Assembly: GCF_900115055.1 (NCBI RefSeq)
Contig: NZ_FOVD01000012.1
Span: 1 to 64,000 of the forward strand
Source of the DNA: Chryseobacterium oleae
GTDB taxonomy: Bacteria; Bacteroidota; Bacteroidia; Flavobacteriales; Weeksellaceae
DNA: 64,000 nt
Direction: 5' to 3'
Shown: positions 1 to 8,206 of the stretch, piece by piece
Numbering within the stretch: position 1 is the first letter of the stretch
Layout: each line of letters starts with the position of its first letter
Notes under the pieces: model-generated
What the model saw: only the letters and a program-made list of their open reading frames with translations
The model's database searches: none
Told to the model about the DNA's origin: nothing
Made by a program: the position numbers and the translations under genes

Positions 1-171
1 AGTACCAACAAGGTTTCTATCTTTTTCCTATTGCTTTTTCCAATGATTAATATTCCAAAGATATTTTAACTTTTTTAAGAGCGTTATCCTAATAACAAAC
101 TTATCACATGGATATATTTACAGAAATTGTTGAAAATTATGATGCGGAATCCCGCTCTAATCATCAATTTA

Positions 172-612
172 TTAATCCTGAGCAGGAACCAGCATCGTTG
201 TAATTCCGATCCTGTTCCATGCATTGATGGTGATGACAGCCATAATTACCTGTGCCAGGTAGGCTTCACCAAGCAGCTTTTCTGCTGTAAGATAGGTTTC
301 ATCCTTTACGTGGTTGCTGATCAAGGTCACTTCTTCCGTGAGAGCCAAAACAGCACGTTCTTCTTCTGTAAAAAAAGGAGTGTCTCTCCATGCATTCAGT
401 GCGTAAATCCGCTGTTCCGTTTCACCTGCTTTTCTGGCTTCTTTGGTGTGCATATCGATACAGAATGCACAACCGTTGATCTGAGAGGCTCTGATTTTGA
501 TCAGATCTTTATGTGTTCTTGAAACGGATGTACTTTCAATGAATTTTTCAAGGCCAAGGATCGCTTTATAACCATTAGGTTCTACCTGATCCATTTTAAT
601 TCTTGTTGTCAT
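172..612 (-). CDS. AhpD-like carboxymuconolactone decarboxylase family protein
   Basis: The 146-residue protein has the alkylhydroperoxidase D signature C-x2-C-x3-H (C48, C51, H55) after a basic helical segment, the usual layout of the small AhpD/CMD helical fold. Family members reduce peroxides through the CxxC disulfide or act on small organic substrates; the substrate here cannot be read from sequence. The predicted start at 612 gives a normal family length. The next gene upstream on the same strand is a DoxX-family gene 45 bp away, so the two may be co-transcribed, and DoxX and CMD proteins are often neighbours. It is cytoplasmic with no signal peptide. Confidence 0.88.
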   Translation of the reverse strand: MTTRIKMDQVEPNGYKAILGLEKFIESTSVSRTHKDLIKIRASQINGCAFCIDMHTKEARKAGETEQRIYALNAWRDTPFFTEEERAVLALTEEVTLISNHVKDETYLTAEKLLGEAYLAQVIMAVITINAWNRIGITTMLVPAQD

Positions 613-657
613 TGTAGGATGGGTTTGTTTAATTTTTAGTAATTGTTTTAGATGTAT

Positions 658-1158
658 TTACTTCGCTTTATTATTCAAGAGATGATCAATACTCCATTTA
701 TATTGAGGGATAAAGGAGAGCAGAAAGCCTGCTGCCGAAGCTGTAAACACCCCGTAATTGATGGGTTTTTGAATTCCTACCGAAAAGGTCATAAACAGAA
801 TAAAGGTCAGGGTAATAAGGGAGGCGCCGATCGCGGCATATTTGGTTTTAAACCCTATAATAAGACAAATGCCTACCAATAATTCAGCAGCTGTAGCAAT
901 ACTTCCCATGACATTCACCATGGGTCTTTCAAATATCGGCATTAAAGTAGCCGTGTAATCTATAAAGTGGCTCCAGTTTCCCCATTCAATGTTTCCGGTT
1001 CCGGGAGCTCCGAGTATTCCAAGTCGGTCTGCAACAGGCGTTAAGAATGTGATCCCTAATGCAAATCGTAAAAGTAATTGCGGGATGTTAAAAGAATCTT
1101 GCATAAATCTTGTTTTTCTGAGGACAAAATTAGCAAGACTCTGAGCCATTTTAATCAC
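658..1158 (-). CDS. DoxX family membrane protein
   Basis: This 166-residue protein is very hydrophobic, with about four predicted membrane helices and the DoxX-type pattern of an early RxxLGxxFL-like helix (LLLRFALGITFLTPVADR) followed by a conserved PxxEL-like segment (ATAAELLVGICLIIG). DoxX proteins are inner-membrane proteins, some linked to thiol redox balance, but the biochemical role of this one is unknown. It lies directly upstream of the AhpD-like gene on the same strand, a context that fits a small redox operon. Two further DoxX-type genes occur in this window. Confidence 0.82.
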   Translation of the reverse strand: MIKMAQSLANFVLRKTRFMQDSFNIPQLLLRFALGITFLTPVADRLGILGAPGTGNIEWGNWSHFIDYTATLMPIFERPMVNVMGSIATAAELLVGICLIIGFKTKYAAIGASLITLTFILFMTFSVGIQKPINYGVFTASAAGFLLSFIPQYKWSIDHLLNNKAK

Positions 1159-1228
1159 CCAGTTTTACAAAACAAGATGGCCCAGATGACCGGAAAGACC
1201 TTCCCAAATTTTCCGCAAATAAAAAAAA

Positions 1229-1247
1229 CCTGACCGATTAAGCCAGG
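1229..1247 (-). terminator. Rho-independent terminator of the GT14-like gene
   Basis: A 6-bp stem (1229-1234 with 1242-1247, one G.U pair) is followed on the minus strand by eight or nine T (plus-strand A run 1220-1228). It lies about 50 bp past the stop codon of the glycosyltransferase gene. Confidence 0.6.
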
Positions 1248-1295
1248 GTACCTATAGATATTGAACACTCTTTCAAGGGTTCGAGTCAATAATTT

Positions 1296-2258
1296 TTAAT
1301 TGAGATGATTTAAATTAGAGGTGATACTTTTTATATCATTTATTTTTATTAATGTTTTAAAAGGCTCGTTATATTGAATTTGAATCCCTTCGATGATTTG
1401 TTTATCAATATTGTCGTCAAATTTCCTGGCAAAAAGGTGATTCCCTGTTTGTAGGAAATCCAGATCTGTTCCCGTAAAAGTTTTTGGACGCAGTTTAATA
1501 TCACCGTCAGGAATCCAGATGATTGCTCTTTTGTCATCATCTACCAGAATACCATCGAAAGAAGTATTCATTAACACAGTCTGGAAGAAAGACTCATCCG
1601 CAATTAAGGTATTCAGATAGTAATCTTCAAACTTTTTCACCTCAGTACTGTTGCATATAAATTCACAACAGCTTCTGGTGAGGATCATCCATTGTCCGCC
1701 TATATAAGGAATGACATCTTTCATAAAACCTCTTGTATGAGTTTTCTCTGAAATTTTATCTTCAGTTTCTTCAAAGTAGTTTTCGATTCTGTTCATGGTT
1801 TCAGGTCTGCTTTTTTCCTGATCAGCAATTTTTATGTAGCTCTTTCCATTATTCTTTGACAGAAAGTCTTTGATGATCTCCTGCGATTTTAGTGGATAAT
1901 CCTGACCGCTTAAATTGATGAAATAATCCCACTTCATATTCATCTCCAAAAGATATTTCATTCCGTCCAGTTCCGCCTGCACCATGCTGTAGCCTCCCCA
2001 TACGACGTTTTTACTTTTAAGGATATGGACATTCGGATATTTTTGCAAAAAGACATTAATATCTTCACCTATTTCTAGATTGGCTTTTTTATCGATATGA
2101 ATAAGATAAAAGTTGGCAGGATCGTAGATGGCTTTGAAAAGACGTTTGAATTGATCCGGTAAACGATGTACTAAGATTAAGTACGCAATAGTGATAGATT
2201 TCGCCGGTATGTTGCCGATGCTATGCCCATTACTTTCGTTTTGGTAAACATTTCTCAT
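1296..2258 (-). CDS. Core-2/I-branching-type glycosyltransferase (GT14-like)
   Basis: The 320-residue protein resembles the core-2/I-branching beta-1,6-N-acetylglucosaminyltransferase family: a start like IAYLILVHRLPDQFKRLF, then FYLIHIDKK, then WDYFINLSGQDYPLKS, then a late GGQWMILTRSCCEF segment. These are the recognised blocks for nucleotide-sugar and acceptor binding in GT14. Bacterial members usually decorate cell-surface glycans; donor and acceptor are not deducible here. No signal peptide or membrane helix is evident, so it probably works at the inner face of the membrane. It is a single gene, flanked by a DoxX gene and a long AT-rich intergenic region, and has its own terminator. Confidence 0.85.
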   Translation of the reverse strand: MRNVYQNESNGHSIGNIPAKSITIAYLILVHRLPDQFKRLFKAIYDPANFYLIHIDKKANLEIGEDINVFLQKYPNVHILKSKNVVWGGYSMVQAELDGMKYLLEMNMKWDYFINLSGQDYPLKSQEIIKDFLSKNNGKSYIKIADQEKSRPETMNRIENYFEETEDKISEKTHTRGFMKDVIPYIGGQWMILTRSCCEFICNSTEVKKFEDYYLNTLIADESFFQTVLMNTSFDGILVDDDKRAIIWIPDGDIKLRPKTFTGTDLDFLQTGNHLFARKFDDNIDKQIIEGIQIQYNEPFKTLIKINDIKSITSNLNHLN

Positions 2259-2725
2259 TTTATTTTATTTAAAAATTATGAATGTTTACAACTTATTTTA
2301 TAAAGTATTAATAGACATTTTTGTAAATATACAATAATTAAATAACTTTTTTTATTGAAAACGCAATGTAAAATGAATAACTGAGCGCTCATTGTTTTTT
2401 TCAAAAATCTCAATTTAAAAGAAAACGGATTGAGATTCGGGGGTCTGATTTCGTGTTTATTTTTAAAAGAAATTAGAGATAATTGTATGGGTCAATAAGA
2501 ATTTAAAATTCAGGGGAAAAATTCAATTTAATAAATATACCCTGTAAATTGTTCATTTTCATGAAAATAAGAAAGATAATTCAAATAATGATATATTCAT
2601 TAAATATCATTTATATTAATCAAATATTAAGTTATAAATAAATTTGATTATTTTTTTCGAAACAATATAAACATATTGTAATTATTCTTATCTTAGTGAT
2701 GTAATAACAACATAAAATTATACTC
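2259..2725. other. AT-rich intergenic region without a visible gene
   Basis: This 467-bp stretch has a very high A+T content and stop codons in all frames. It must hold the promoters of the divergently placed glycosyltransferase and peptide genes. A TATCTTAG sequence at 2689-2696, one base off the TAnnTTTG consensus, lies about 30 bp before the peptide start, but no good -33 partner was found. Confidence 0.5.
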
Positions 2726-3010
2726 ATGAAAAATTTTAAAAAATTGAACAGAAACGAATTGAAAACTATTTCAGGTGACGGAATCTTTGATAACATCGGA
2801 GGTGTTATCGGAGGACTAGGTGGAGTAGTTGGTGGAGTAGTAGGTGGTGTAGGTACTATCGTAGGTGGCGTTGTAGGTGGCGTTACCAATACAGTAGGTG
2901 GTGCTGTAAACGGTGTAGGTGTTCTTGTAGGGAATACATTATGCCAGGTACAGTGCGTTGTAAACGGTGTTGTACACATCCAGATCCTTTCATGTGGATC
3001 TACTTGCTAA
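2726..3010 (+). CDS. Bacteriocin-like precursor peptide with glycine-zipper core and four-cysteine tail
   Basis: The 94-residue peptide starts with a short charged leader (MKNFKKLNRNELKTISGDG) of the kind found on Bacteroidota bacteriocin-like precursors, whose leader ends near a glycine pair. Residues about 25-70 are nearly all Gly and Val in GGVVGG-type repeats, a glycine-zipper pattern suited to membrane insertion or amyloid-like packing. The C-terminus carries C73, C77, C90 and C94, i.e. CX3C-X12-CX3C. There is no C39 peptidase transporter, cyclase, lanthionine synthetase or radical SAM gene nearby, so export and maturation would need distant genes. A strong terminator follows. Function is inferred, not shown; a structural or adhesive peptide is an alternative. 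Confidence 0.7.
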   Translation: MKNFKKLNRNELKTISGDGIFDNIGGVIGGLGGVVGGVVGGVGTIVGGVVGGVTNTVGGAVNGVGVLVGNTLCQVQCVVNGVVHIQILSCGSTC

Positions 3011-3038
3011 TCCAAGCCAGTAAAATTAAAAAAGTATA

Positions 3039-3065
3039 CCGCTCTGAAAAGAGCGGTTTTTTTTT
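3039..3065 (+). terminator. Terminator after the bacteriocin-like gene
   Basis: CCGCTC (3039-3044) and GAGCGG (3051-3056) form a GC-rich stem with a six-base loop, followed by nine T (3057-3065). It lies 28 bp after the stop codon, which supports the peptide gene as a separate transcript. Confidence 0.85.
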
Positions 3066-3226
3066 GCCAACCGATGAGTAAAGCTCAAAGCAAAATATTG
3101 TTCTTATAATTTCTTTATTTTTGTCAAGCCCAAATTGCCGATTAGGACAGTTCTTTGTCTTCTTTTTACACAAAAAACAAAGTTGGATTTTAAAAAATGA
3201 TGAAATAAATTATTCACAGCATTCTT

Positions 3227-3403
3227 TTATAAAAATTCTTTTAAAATCTTAGGCGGGAATACATATCCATAGATTCGTGGGCCGTAACGACCTTGATACC
3301 TGTCACCATTCACTGTGTTGAAGATAACAGTATAGATATACTTTATATGGAGAAAGCAGATAGCAAGAAGACCTAATTTCAGGATTCCCGTTAAAAAATA
3401 CAA
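3227..3403 (-). CDS. Possible short membrane protein or truncated gene end (58 codons, TTG start)
   Basis: An open minus-strand frame encodes one hydrophobic segment (about residues 2-20) followed by a polar tail with GDRYQGRYGPRIYGYVFPPK, ending in a stop at 3227. The tail composition looks like real coding sequence rather than AT-rich noise. There is no ATG; a TTG at 3401-3403 would start it, and an in-frame stop lies a few codons further upstream. It could be a genuine small membrane protein or the 3' remnant of a lost gene. The family is not recognised. It is the only coding-like signal in the 3011-3524 gap. Confidence 0.3.
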   Translation of the reverse strand: MYFLTGILKLGLLAICFLHIKYIYTVIFNTVNGDRYQGRYGPRIYGYVFPPKILKEFL

Positions 3404-3524
3404 TTTCAGAAATCATATATCATCCAGTTATTACTTTTATTGATATCCAGTAATCTTAAACTGATTTTATTCTTATTTTCGCCAAAAGTAGCTCTATCGC
3501 CAAATTCTACTAAAAGTATTTATC

Positions 3525-5756
3525 TTGAAAAAACTAGGTTTATCACTGAGCCTTATTGCTCCTATGCTGGCATTTTCTCAATCCAAAAAAAAAGATACTG
3601 TAAAAACCACCCACATAGAGGAAGTTATGTTTCGGGGAAAATCGGCAGAACATATGAGTGATCTTGGAGCTGTAAAAATTTCAACGAAAGACACTAAAAA
3701 CGTTACAAGTATTTCCGGAGGAATAGAAGGTATTCTCAAAACCCTTCCTTCGGTAAATTCCAATACAGAGCTCTCTTCGCAATATATGGTGCGTGGGGGA
3801 AACTATGATGAAAATCTTATTTATATTAATGGCATTGAAATTTACAGGCCATTTCTGATCCGGAATTCTCAGCAGGAGGGATTGAGCATCATCAATCCGG
3901 ATATGGTCTCTACGATTAATTTCTCAGCAGGAGGTTTTGAACCAAAATATGGAGATAAAATGTCTTCTGCTTTACATATTGATTACCGGGAACCTAAAAA
4001 GGCTGAACTTTCAGGAGAAGCGAGCTTAATGGGTGGAAGACTGACTGCCGGTTTCGCATCAAAAAATAAGAAATTAACTGCATTGTTTTCTGGAAGATAC
4101 AGGAATTTAAACCTGCTCTTCAATACTTTGAAAGAAGACACCAATTTCAATCCCGTATATTTGGATTTTCAATCCTATATCAATTACCATATCAATTCAA
4201 AGCTAAGCCTTTCATTCATGGGCTATTATTCTAAGAATTATTATGAAATGATTCCCAAAGAAAGGAGTCTAGATTTTGGAACCCGTAATCAACCACTTAA
4301 CCTGACTGTTAATTATAAAGGAAAGGAAAATGATCAGTATAAGAACATGATGGGAACACTTTCAATGAACTTTAAACCATCGGATCAATGGAAATTCACC
4401 TTAGACGCTTTTGCTTATAAAAACCGTGAAAAAGAATATTATTCTATAGAGTCTAAGTATACATTACAAACCATAAATTTTTTAACAGGAGTACCCACAG
4501 AGGCACTTGACAGCGGAAAACAGCTGGATTACGCAAGGAATGACCTCTTTGTAAGAACTTACGGGATGCAGTTCAGAGGCCGTTTTTCGCCCGGCGATGA
4601 TGCAGATATTGAAATTGGTTTAAAATATGAAAAAGAAAATCTAAAAGACCTTACCAACGAATGGAAACTGATAGATTCTGCAGGATACAGCTTACCAAGA
4701 CCCATTGATGATCCAAGATTGGGAACTCAGGGAGAGCTCAGATTATTATATAGAATAGCAGGAGAAAATGCAATTCAACCTACAAGATTGTCTGCCTATG
4801 CACAATATTCACAGAAATTGGATTGGGGCATGAATAAAGTTTCCTTCAATGCCGGCGCCCGGGTCTCTCACTGGAGTTTCAATCAAGAAACTATTTTCTC
4901 CCCACGGATGCAATTTAGCATTATGCCTTACTGGAACGCAGAGATGACGTTCAGGCTTTCCGGCGGAGTATATTATCAGGCTCCTTTTTACAAAGAAATT
5001 AAAGATCTGAGCGGAAACTTCAACAGCAGCATAAAATCTCAACGTTCCTTGCAATTGATTTTAGCAAATGATTATCAATTTCAGATGTACGACCGTCCTT
5101 TTAAATTGACAACAGAAGCCTATTATAAAAAGATGGATAACCTGATTCCCTATTATATGGATAATGTAAGAATCCGTTATTCCGGAAAGAATAATACTTC
5201 GGGCTATGCTTATGGGATTGAAACAAGATTATCCGGAGAATTTGTACCGGGATTAGAATCCTGGATATCTGCCAGCTATGCAAGAGCTTATGAAAATATT
5301 GGTGGGAAAGGAGATATTCCAAGACCTACCGATCAGAGATTCAGGTTTGCCATGTTTTATCAGGACTATATGCCTAAATTCCCTTCCATAAAGATGAATC
5401 TTACACTTACTTATGCCATGGGAATACCAACAGGTACCCCAATTATCTTAAAACAAAATGGTGAGCCTAACCTTAACGCTGCTTATCAGTATCAAAAGAC
5501 ATTACCCTCTTATAAACGAATAGACATGGGAGTTTCAAAAGCTTTCATAGATTATAAAGACCGGAAAAAAAGACATGGTTTTTGGAGTAATTTTGAAGAA
5601 CTAACTTTAGGTCTACAGGTTTTCAATGTATTCGTTCTTAAAAATGCAGTAGCCACGCAATGGATTACCGATTCGAATACCAATTTAATGTATTCTGTGC
5701 CGGTTCGTACCACAGGACGATTCTTTAATTTAAAGCTTGAATTCAGGATAAAGTAG
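3525..5756 (+). CDS. TonB-dependent receptor with plug domain
   Basis: The 743-residue protein has an N-terminal signal peptide (MKKLGLSLSLIAPMLAFSQS), a plug domain at about residues 55-160 with the typical NGIEIYRP and a YMVRGGNYDENLIYING stretch, and a long beta-barrel of alternating aromatic strands ending in LKLEFRIK, as outer-membrane proteins do. It lacks the N-terminal carboxypeptidase-like repeat found in SusC-type receptors. Such receptors import chelates or large nutrients across the outer membrane with TonB/ExbBD energy. The start codon is TTG, the only one in frame that begins a signal peptide. No SusD partner is adjacent, so the ligand is unknown; a siderophore or metal chelate is possible. 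Confidence 0.88.
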   Translation: MKKLGLSLSLIAPMLAFSQSKKKDTVKTTHIEEVMFRGKSAEHMSDLGAVKISTKDTKNVTSISGGIEGILKTLPSVNSNTELSSQYMVRGGNYDENLIYINGIEIYRPFLIRNSQQEGLSIINPDMVSTINFSAGGFEPKYGDKMSSALHIDYREPKKAELSGEASLMGGRLTAGFASKNKKLTALFSGRYRNLNLLFNTLKEDTNFNPVYLDFQSYINYHINSKLSLSFMGYYSKNYYEMIPKERSLDFGTRNQPLNLTVNYKGKENDQYKNMMGTLSMNFKPSDQWKFTLDAFAYKNREKEYYSIESKYTLQTINFLTGVPTEALDSGKQLDYARNDLFVRTYGMQFRGRFSPGDDADIEIGLKYEKENLKDLTNEWKLIDSAGYSLPRPIDDPRLGTQGELRLLYRIAGENAIQPTRLSAYAQYSQKLDWGMNKVSFNAGARVSHWSFNQETIFSPRMQFSIMPYWNAEMTFRLSGGVYYQAPFYKEIKDLSGNFNSSIKSQRSLQLILANDYQFQMYDRPFKLTTEAYYKKMDNLIPYYMDNVRIRYSGKNNTSGYAYGIETRLSGEFVPGLESWISASYARAYENIGGKGDIPRPTDQRFRFAMFYQDYMPKFPSIKMNLTLTYAMGIPTGTPIILKQNGEPNLNAAYQYQKTLPSYKRIDMGVSKAFIDYKDRKKRHGFWSNFEELTLGLQVFNVFVLKNAVATQWITDSNTNLMYSVPVRTTGRFFNLKLEFRIK

Positions 5757-5781
5757 AATAGGACAGGGTATAAAAAACAGT

Positions 5782-5980
5782 TACCGGAGTGTTGTTTCCT
5801 AAACGATATTTACCCGTTCTTACGGTTGTGATCCCTTGATGCATTTCGAAAGCAGGGCTAAAAAAACACCCAGTCCAGATCATTTTCTTCTTTTAGTACA
5901 TTAAAATAATCTCTCGCAGCAGAAGCTCCCGTATAAAATTCTTTTGGAAAATCAGGAGTGTCGACGGCTTGAATACCTGC
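5782..5980 (-). pseudogene. Remnant of an NAD(P)-binding oxidoreductase (COG2910/YwnB-like), frameshifted
   Basis: Read on the minus strand this stretch encodes an internal piece that looks like the COG2910 NAD(P)H-binding family: VDTPDFPKEFYTGASAARDY, then ENDLDWVFFSPA, then RTGKYRLGNNTPV. The frame breaks in a run of seven T (plus-strand A run 5860-5866); removing one base restores the reading frame. Both the nucleotide-binding N-terminus and the C-terminus are missing. It abuts an unrelated fragment at about 5975, so this is a decayed recombination scar. The family assignment is from remembered motifs. Confidence 0.6.
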
Positions 5981-6137
5981 TGAAAACGAAAATGCTTATC
6001 TATATGACAGTACCGGTAAAATGATTAAAAATATAGCTTTAAGTAAAGGGAAAAACCAGATCGACCTTACCGGATATCCATCAGGAAATTATCTGTTAAA
6101 AGGCCATACAACTTTTACTAAAATAGTTAAGAAATAG
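5973..6137 (+). pseudogene. Remnant of a T9SS type A C-terminal sorting domain
   Basis: A plus-strand open stretch of about 54 codons has no start codon and ends at 6137. Its translation has the hallmarks of a type IX secretion C-terminal domain: NAYLYDSTGKMI, then LTGYPSGNYLLK, then TKIVKK. Intact domains of this kind end large secreted proteins; here the cargo part is missing. The 5' edge meets a minus-strand oxidoreductase remnant. A terminator follows at once, as would be expected at the end of the lost gene. Confidence 0.65.
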
Positions 6138-6168
6138 ACTTCAGAGTCTTCGTTTAAACCCTAAAAAA

Positions 6169-6201
6169 AGCCCTACAACAAAAAATTGTAGGGCTTTTTT
6201 T
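6169..6201. terminator. Bidirectional terminator
   Basis: A perfect 10-bp stem (6169-6178 with 6186-6195) has an A run before it and a T run after it. It can end transcription of the lost T9SS gene from the left and of the minus-strand secreted-protein gene from the right. Confidence 0.85.
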
Positions 6202-6222
6202 GATATGCAGAATAAAAAACTC

Positions 6223-6741
6223 TTAGAATATCGTAAGGATTTGTTGGGCAGGTGCAGCTAAAGTATTGGTCGCAGCGGTTCTGCCTGATGGAGTGGCTCC
6301 CGAATTGTAGGTAGGAGTACCCGGCTGTGTACAACCTCTTCCTACATCTATTGTCTCACCATTTACAAATACTATGGTAATACTCTGCCAATTAATAATA
6401 GATGTTATAGCAGCTGGTATCGTTGCCCCGGCATTTACATTATATATGGCATCAGGAATCCCTATATAGTGCGACATAATATCCCATTGATTTATAGGTG
6501 GCGTTTTTGATGCACTGTTGTTCATAAGATCATAGGTAACCGTTGTCCCGGGCTGAATGAGTCCTGCCGTCTCTCCATAAGCAATCGGATGGCAGTCATA
6601 TTGCCATGTTGTGGGATCTGTGACTCTAATTTTCAATTTAGCAACAGCAACCGGGCTAAAATTATAAACGACTAACGGGTATTGCTGAGCTTTAATAATG
6701 ACAGCTAAAAGAACTAAAAGTAGTGGAAGAATTTTTCTCAT
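6223..6741 (-). CDS. Secreted protein of unknown function
   Basis: The 172-residue protein opens with a clear Sec signal peptide (about residues 1-18, ending KAQQ). The rest is rich in short beta-prone segments (YPLVVYNFSPVAVAKLKIRV, SITIVFVNGETIDVG) with two cysteines, suggesting a small periplasmic or extracellular beta fold. The family is not recognised. It lies 15 bp downstream of a lipoprotein gene on the same strand, so the two probably form an operon and may work together at the cell surface. The bidirectional terminator at 6169-6201 ends it. Confidence 0.65.
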   Translation of the reverse strand: MRKILPLLLVLLAVIIKAQQYPLVVYNFSPVAVAKLKIRVTDPTTWQYDCHPIAYGETAGLIQPGTTVTYDLMNNSASKTPPINQWDIMSHYIGIPDAIYNVNAGATIPAAITSIINWQSITIVFVNGETIDVGRGCTQPGTPTYNSGATPSGRTAATNTLAAPAQQILTIF

Positions 6742-6756
6742 ATTATAGGTGATGTA

Positions 6757-7134
6757 TTATGGTTTTTGTTCATTTGACATTGAAATAAAGGCTTGTGAAA
6801 TAATGGCATCATCCTCTAAACCATTGACTATATTTGTAGTCATTCCTGTTGACAGTAAAACCATTTTTGCCGGTTCCAATAAGATTTTTTTTCTTGAAGG
6901 GCCAAATCCCTGGCTTCCTGAATTGTTTGCAATTTCTTCTTTAACGAGTGTTGGGTTATTGGCATCGGCTAATGCTTTTTTAAAGTCATCAATGGCTTGA
7001 CTTTTAGAAAGAATAGATTTCGTAGTAATCCCTTCTGATGGGTTACTCGCCAGATTGTTTTCTTCAGAACCATCTAATGAACATGAAATCATCGATAGGG
7101 AAGATAAAAGAGACAAAAAAAATACTTTTTTCAT
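6757..7134 (-). CDS. Small lipoprotein of unknown function
   Basis: The 125-residue protein has a lipoprotein signal peptide with lipobox SMISC, so C18 would be lipidated. The mature part starts with an acidic SLDGSEEN stretch, which matches the acidic lipoprotein export signal used in Bacteroidota to reach the cell surface. The remainder is helical and polar, with no recognised domain. It is the first gene of a two-gene unit with the secreted protein at 6223-6741. Function is unknown. Confidence 0.65.
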   Translation of the reverse strand: MKKVFFLSLLSSLSMISCSLDGSEENNLASNPSEGITTKSILSKSQAIDDFKKALADANNPTLVKEEIANNSGSQGFGPSRKKILLEPAKMVLLSTGMTTNIVNGLEDDAIISQAFISMSNEQKP

Positions 7135-7426
7135 AGTTTAATATTAATTTGATAGTGCTCAAAAATACTAAAAAATATAATACACCATGTATTGAAATAA
7201 TATTTTTGATTAATTTTTTTAATTATTATTGAATATTAAGCAAATAGAATTAATTATGAATCACTAAATAAAGAATTTAAAATAGTAACAGAGTGCTCAA
7301 AAGAATTGCTTGAAAAGTGGATCTCATAATCTATAAAGCTAAATATAGAGGAGAATTATTATCTTTAATCAATCTGCATATGCTTGCAAACACTATTTAA
7401 ATTTATAGCAATTATAAAAGACGCAA

Positions 7427-7852
7427 ATGAAACAATCGATCATTCACATTGCATTGGTTGTAAGAGATTACGATGAAGCCATCGAATTTTTTACAAATAA
7501 ATTGAATTTCAATTTGATTGAGGACACCTATCAACCTGAACAGGATAAAAGATGGGTGGTCATATCACCACCAAATTCAACTGGAACCACTATTTTATTG
7601 GCTAGAGCTTCCCAATCTGAACAAGAACATTTTATCGGAAATCAAGCTGGAGGAAGGGTGTTTCTCTTTTTAAGTACTGATGATTTTTGGAGAGACTACA
7701 ACGAAATGACCTCAAAAGGAATTGAATTTGTGAGGGAGCCTAAAAAAGCCGATTATGGTACAGTTGCCGTCTTTAAAGATTTATATGGCAATTTATGGGA
7801 TTTATTAGAATTAAATCCTCAACATCTAATGGCAAAGGGACGCAATAAATAA
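7427..7852 (+). CDS. VOC (glyoxalase/bleomycin resistance) family protein
   Basis: The 141-residue protein has the vicinal oxygen chelate pattern: an opening IIHIALVVRDYDEAIEFF, an internal acidic and aromatic core, and a closing AVFKDLYGNLWDLLEL in which the last Glu is a typical metal ligand, as is the early His. VOC proteins are metal-dependent lyases, isomerases, dioxygenases or drug-binding proteins; the sequence does not tell which. It is cytoplasmic and stands alone, with AT-rich flanks. Confidence 0.85.
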   Translation: MKQSIIHIALVVRDYDEAIEFFTNKLNFNLIEDTYQPEQDKRWVVISPPNSTGTTILLARASQSEQEHFIGNQAGGRVFLFLSTDDFWRDYNEMTSKGIEFVREPKKADYGTVAVFKDLYGNLWDLLELNPQHLMAKGRNK

Positions 7853-8206
7853 AACACCCTGTAACATTACGTTTTGCAATACTAGACCTGATCAGTAAAA
7901 CTCAGCATTATTAATCTCTGTTTATAGTGGTGATGATATGAGCAATTATTCGATGAAACTTAATGTTCCATATCGTTCAGAATATTTTTGCTGATTGTTT
8001 ATATTCTAGGATTTAAAGAAAATTATTGCTCGTTCTATAACAGTATAGATCTATGACAATCTTTGACTTAAGGTCAACTAATTAATTTGAACGGCGTAGT
8101 TAATTTCAAGTATAAACAAATCAAGGAATATATACAATTTAACATAATATAAATTATAGGCAAAATATAATTACAGAATCTTACCTCAAAAAGTACTCAA
8201 TATCTG
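7853..8206. other. Intergenic region, no gene seen
   Basis: This 354-bp AT-rich gap lies between convergent genes. No open frame with coding character, RNA gene or strong terminator was visible. The longest plus-strand ATG frame, near 7938, has only 18 codons. Confidence 0.45.

Noticed and set aside
2632..2979. Minus-strand frame rich in Thr and Pro opposite the bacteriocin-like gene
   Set aside because: It is the complement of the Gly/Val repeat; the plus frame has a leader, start context and terminator.
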